This document shows positions 62,030 to 64,000 of a stretch of 64,000 bases of DNA, piece after piece. The translations under genes were made by a program, and so were the position numbers. The DNA is taken from positions 1-64,000 of the forward strand of contig NZ_JAGGJA010000004.1 of the NCBI RefSeq assembly GCF_026229185.1. Reading direction: 5' to 3'. The DNA is from Fodinibius salsisoli. Lineage in GTDB: Bacteria > Bacteroidota > Rhodothermia > Balneolales > Balneolaceae. The stretch's first letter is position 1, and each line of letters begins with the position of its first letter. The notes beneath the pieces were generated by a model. The model saw only the letters and a list, made by a program, of their open reading frames with translations. It had not been told where the DNA came from and made no database searches.

Positions 62030-62065
62030 GGATCAGTAGCGCGATGTAAATCGTGTTGCTGGTCC
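62030..62065 (+). ncRNA. 16-bp RNA hairpin with GUAA tetraloop, susD-GH28 gap
   Basis: 62030-62045 pairs with 62050-62065 around GUAA, a GNRA tetraloop. The stem has 16 consecutive pairs, four of them G-U in the plus-strand RNA; in the minus-strand RNA those would be A-C mismatches, so the structure belongs to the plus transcript. It lies 41 bp before the GH28 ATG and has no T-run after it, so it is more likely an mRNA-processing, stability or translation element than a terminator. Not a family I recognise. Confidence 0.55.
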
Positions 62066-62106
62066 TCTCTCATTAAATAAGAATATGTAATTATGGTTAG
62101 ATTGTA

Positions 62107-63561
62107 ATGAAAAGGAAGTATCAGTTTTTAGCCCAGGTAATAACCATTTTTCTTGTTGGAGCTTTGTTGCAAAACTGTGTCAACAAGAAAGAAGAGGACG
62201 CCCATGATCCGTGGAATCAGCTCGAAGAAATTAAGGCTCAAATTCAGCCGCCCACCTTTCCGGATCGCTCATTTAATATCACTGATTTTGGTGCAGAAGC
62301 TGGTGGAGAAATAAAAAATACCGATGCTTTTGCCCGGGCTATCCAAGAAGCCCACGATAGCGGTGGAGGGAAAGTGGTTGTTCCCAAAGGAACTTTTTTA
62401 ACGGGTGCTATCCACCTGAAGAGCAATGTAAACCTCCATCTTGAAGAAGGCGCCACGATTCTTTTTAGCCGTGATCCTCAAGACTATCTGCCGGTGGTTT
62501 TTAGTCGTTGGGAGGGGATGGAACTGATGAACTATTCGCCCTTTATTTACGCTTACGATCAGGAGAATATCGCTGTCACCGGTAAAGGAACGCTGGATGG
62601 CAATGCCACTACGGAGTACTGGTGGCCGTGGAAAGGGAATAAAGAAGACGGCTGGGAAGAAGGGATGACCAATCAGGATGCAGATCGTGATTCTTTGCAC
62701 CACCTGAATGCAGAAAAGGTACCTCCCAGAGAACGGGTGTTTGGAGAAGGGCACTACCTGCGACCGAATTTTGTGCAGTTTTATAAAAGCAAAAATATCC
62801 TGGTCTCGGATGTCAAACTTGTACGTTCGCCGATGTGGAATATTCACCCGGTACTAAGCGAAAATGTGACCATCAGGAATGTGCATATTGAAACGCTGGG
62901 CCCTAACAATGACGGAGTAAATCCGGAATCGTCCAAGAATGTATTAATAACCGACAGTTACTTCGATACGGGGGATGATTGCATTGCCATCAAATCCGGA
63001 AGGAATCAGGATGGCCGACGCATTGGCGTACCTTCGGAAAATATTATTATCGAAAATTCGGTGATGAAAGACGGCCACGGAGGTATCGTGATGGGCAGCG
63101 AAATTTCGGGAGGTGTACGTAATGTGTTTGCCCGAAACTTGCAGATGGACAGCCCAAATCTGGACCGGGTGTTACGCATTAAAACCAGTTCGAAGCGGGG
63201 TGGAACAACTGAGAATATCTACCTGAAAGACATCAAGGTGGGACAATATAAAGAAGCAGCCATCCGGGCCAATATGTTTTATGAGCCTCCTGGCGAATTT
63301 ATGCCTACCATCCGAAACATTGTTGTTGAAAACCTACAAGTGGAAAACGGTGGTGAATATGGAGTTCTTATCGAGGCTTATGAAGAGTCACCGGTTGAAA
63401 ATTTAAAAGTCATCAACAGTACCATTAAGGGCGTTGAGAAAACGTTGGAAGTTAACAACGCAAAGGGACTGGAATTCCGAAATGTGACGATCAACGACCA
63501 AAAGTTTGATAAAATATTTGGCAGTGAATCTTTTACTGAAAAGACCAATCAGGAAGAATAG
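62107..63561 (+). CDS. GH28 polygalacturonase-type glycoside hydrolase
   Basis: A 484-residue lipoprotein (signal ending VGALLQNC, then VNKKEE). GH28 beta-helix motifs: FNITDFGAEAGGEIKNTDAF, NNDGVNPESS (catalytic Asp), DTGDDCIAIKSGRNQDG (Asp pair), DGHGGIVMGSE (His) and RVLRIKTSSKRGG (substrate-binding Arg/Lys). It hydrolyses alpha-1,4 bonds of galacturonan; exo versus endo action or rhamnogalacturonan preference cannot be settled. It follows the susCD pair with the hairpin at 62030 between. A GDSL esterase gene follows after 19 bp. Confidence 0.94.
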   Translation: MKRKYQFLAQVITIFLVGALLQNCVNKKEEDAHDPWNQLEEIKAQIQPPTFPDRSFNITDFGAEAGGEIKNTDAFARAIQEAHDSGGGKVVVPKGTFLTGAIHLKSNVNLHLEEGATILFSRDPQDYLPVVFSRWEGMELMNYSPFIYAYDQENIAVTGKGTLDGNATTEYWWPWKGNKEDGWEEGMTNQDADRDSLHHLNAEKVPPRERVFGEGHYLRPNFVQFYKSKNILVSDVKLVRSPMWNIHPVLSENVTIRNVHIETLGPNNDGVNPESSKNVLITDSYFDTGDDCIAIKSGRNQDGRRIGVPSENIIIENSVMKDGHGGIVMGSEISGGVRNVFARNLQMDSPNLDRVLRIKTSSKRGGTTENIYLKDIKVGQYKEAAIRANMFYEPPGEFMPTIRNIVVENLQVENGGEYGVLIEAYEESPVENLKVINSTIKGVEKTLEVNNAKGLEFRNVTINDQKFDKIFGSESFTEKTNQEE

Positions 63562-63580
63562 TATTTGAAAAGATTGCGTT

Positions 63581-64000
63581 ATGGTTTTTTTTAAAAAGGC
63601 GGCCTTTATAATCTTGTTTATGAGCCTGGCTGGCATGCAGTCAGGCTCTCAGATCACAGGCAAAGTGGTTTGTTTTGGGGATTCTATCACTAACGGTGCG
63701 GAAGTTAACGGTCAAAGTTGGATACAATATCTGTCGCAGAAACATCCTGACATTGATTTTGTAGAAGCCGGACAAAACGGTCGAAAGACAGCTGATAAAC
63801 AGGATATCATACCGGTACTGCAGGCGCATTCCAATGCGGATCATTTCCTCATTTTTCTGGGCGTCAATGACTTGAAAGATGGAACACCACAGATGGTTGA
63901 ACAATGTGTCAAAAACATGCGCTGGATGATCAGGAAGGTGCAAGAAGCTAATCCAACAACAAAGATAACTATTCTGGCTCCTTCTGATATTAATCTGGAG
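63581..64000 (+). CDS. SGNH/GDSL esterase (partial), probable pectin acetylesterase
   Basis: The frame opens at ATG 63581 and stays open to the window end (140 codons). A signal peptide (MVFFKKAAFIILFMSLAG) precedes block I GDSITNGAEV (catalytic Ser), block II AGQNGRKTAD (oxyanion Gly) and block III LGVNDLKDG (oxyanion Asn). The catalytic Asp-His block V lies beyond the end. In pectin loci such SGNH enzymes remove acetyl groups from galacturonan or rhamnogalacturonan (CE12-like). Signal and position 19 bp after the GH28 gene support that role here. Confidence 0.85.
   Translation, partial: MVFFKKAAFIILFMSLAGMQSGSQITGKVVCFGDSITNGAEVNGQSWIQYLSQKHPDIDFVEAGQNGRKTADKQDIIPVLQAHSNADHFLIFLGVNDLKDGTPQMVEQCVKNMRWMIRKVQEANPTTKITILAPSDINLE

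Noticed and set aside
1-64000. tRNA, rRNA, CRISPR array, complete insertion sequence or replication origin
   Set aside because: No cloverleaf, repeat-spacer array, transposase or DnaA-box cluster was seen on reading both strands; a covariance or repeat search would be needed to exclude small elements.

Overview
The window looks like a chromosomal piece of a Gram-negative bacterium of the Bacteroidota/Balneolota group. This is inferred from SusC/SusD pairs, FecI/FecR-type regulation, many lipoproteins, weak Shine-Dalgarno sites and promoters of the TTG-N19-TAnnTTTG type. A salt-adapted Balneolota (Fodinibius-like) would fit, but no rRNA or marker gene is present to prove it. I saw no tRNA, rRNA, CRISPR array or complete insertion sequence.

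Layout. (1) 1-5610, minus strand: a metal-stress (probably Cu/Ag) module. It holds a CPH-type P1B ATPase (CopB), a P-II-like gene that looks frameshifted, a DUF302 protein, a Met-rich exported protein, SHOCT/DUF2933/DUF5676 small membrane proteins and an M50 protease with CBS domains. Its three promoters share the same CTTAAA direct repeat with an 11-bp period, each exactly 11 nt from a -10 box. (2) 5640-8570: a decaying stretch with a truncated GIY-YIG gene, a twice-frameshifted unknown gene, a flavin-reductase gene with one in-frame stop, and a Lys-rich HTH ORF with a possible second, degraded copy. (3) 8571-19011: mixed genes, namely a LexA-like repressor, a GIY-YIG protein, a Sel1-repeat protein, a Cys phosphatase, an FNT channel, a beta-helix lipoprotein and a PAS/GAF HisKA_2 kinase whose receiver domain lacks its phospho-Asp. 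(4) 19583-25041: three consecutive exported repeat proteins (FG-GAP plus choice-of-anchor-B, YVTN/YncE propeller, VCBS lipoprotein). (5) 25169-34359: a DoxX remnant, then a sigma54 response regulator, a visible sigma54 promoter with an upstream activator palindrome, a sensor kinase, two unknown small proteins and KtrB/KtrA potassium uptake, followed by a VWA protein and a HAD phosphatase.

(6) 34651-64000: a two-armed pectin/uronate locus. The minus-strand arm (uxaC-kdgK-eda-dctP-dctQ-dctM-uxaB-uxuA) takes up uronic acids through a TRAP transporter and converts them to pyruvate and glyceraldehyde-3-phosphate. The plus-strand arm starts with an ECF sigma factor, FecR and a SusC carrying an STN signalling domain. 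It continues with SusD, a DUF4957/DUF5123-like lipoprotein, a PL1 pectate lyase and a CE8 pectin methylesterase, then a second SusC/SusD pair, a GH28 polygalacturonase and an SGNH esterase cut by the window end. A LacI-family regulator sits between the arms. Five copies of its probable operator (TGCAATCGATTGCA-like) lie at the uxaC, lacI, sigma-factor and second-susC promoters. Three of these promoters share TTG-N19-YTTAnTTG with the operator at the start of transcription. Outer-membrane oligosaccharide capture, surface depolymerisation and cytoplasmic catabolism therefore appear to be one regulon, with an additional Fec-type signalling loop on the first SusC.
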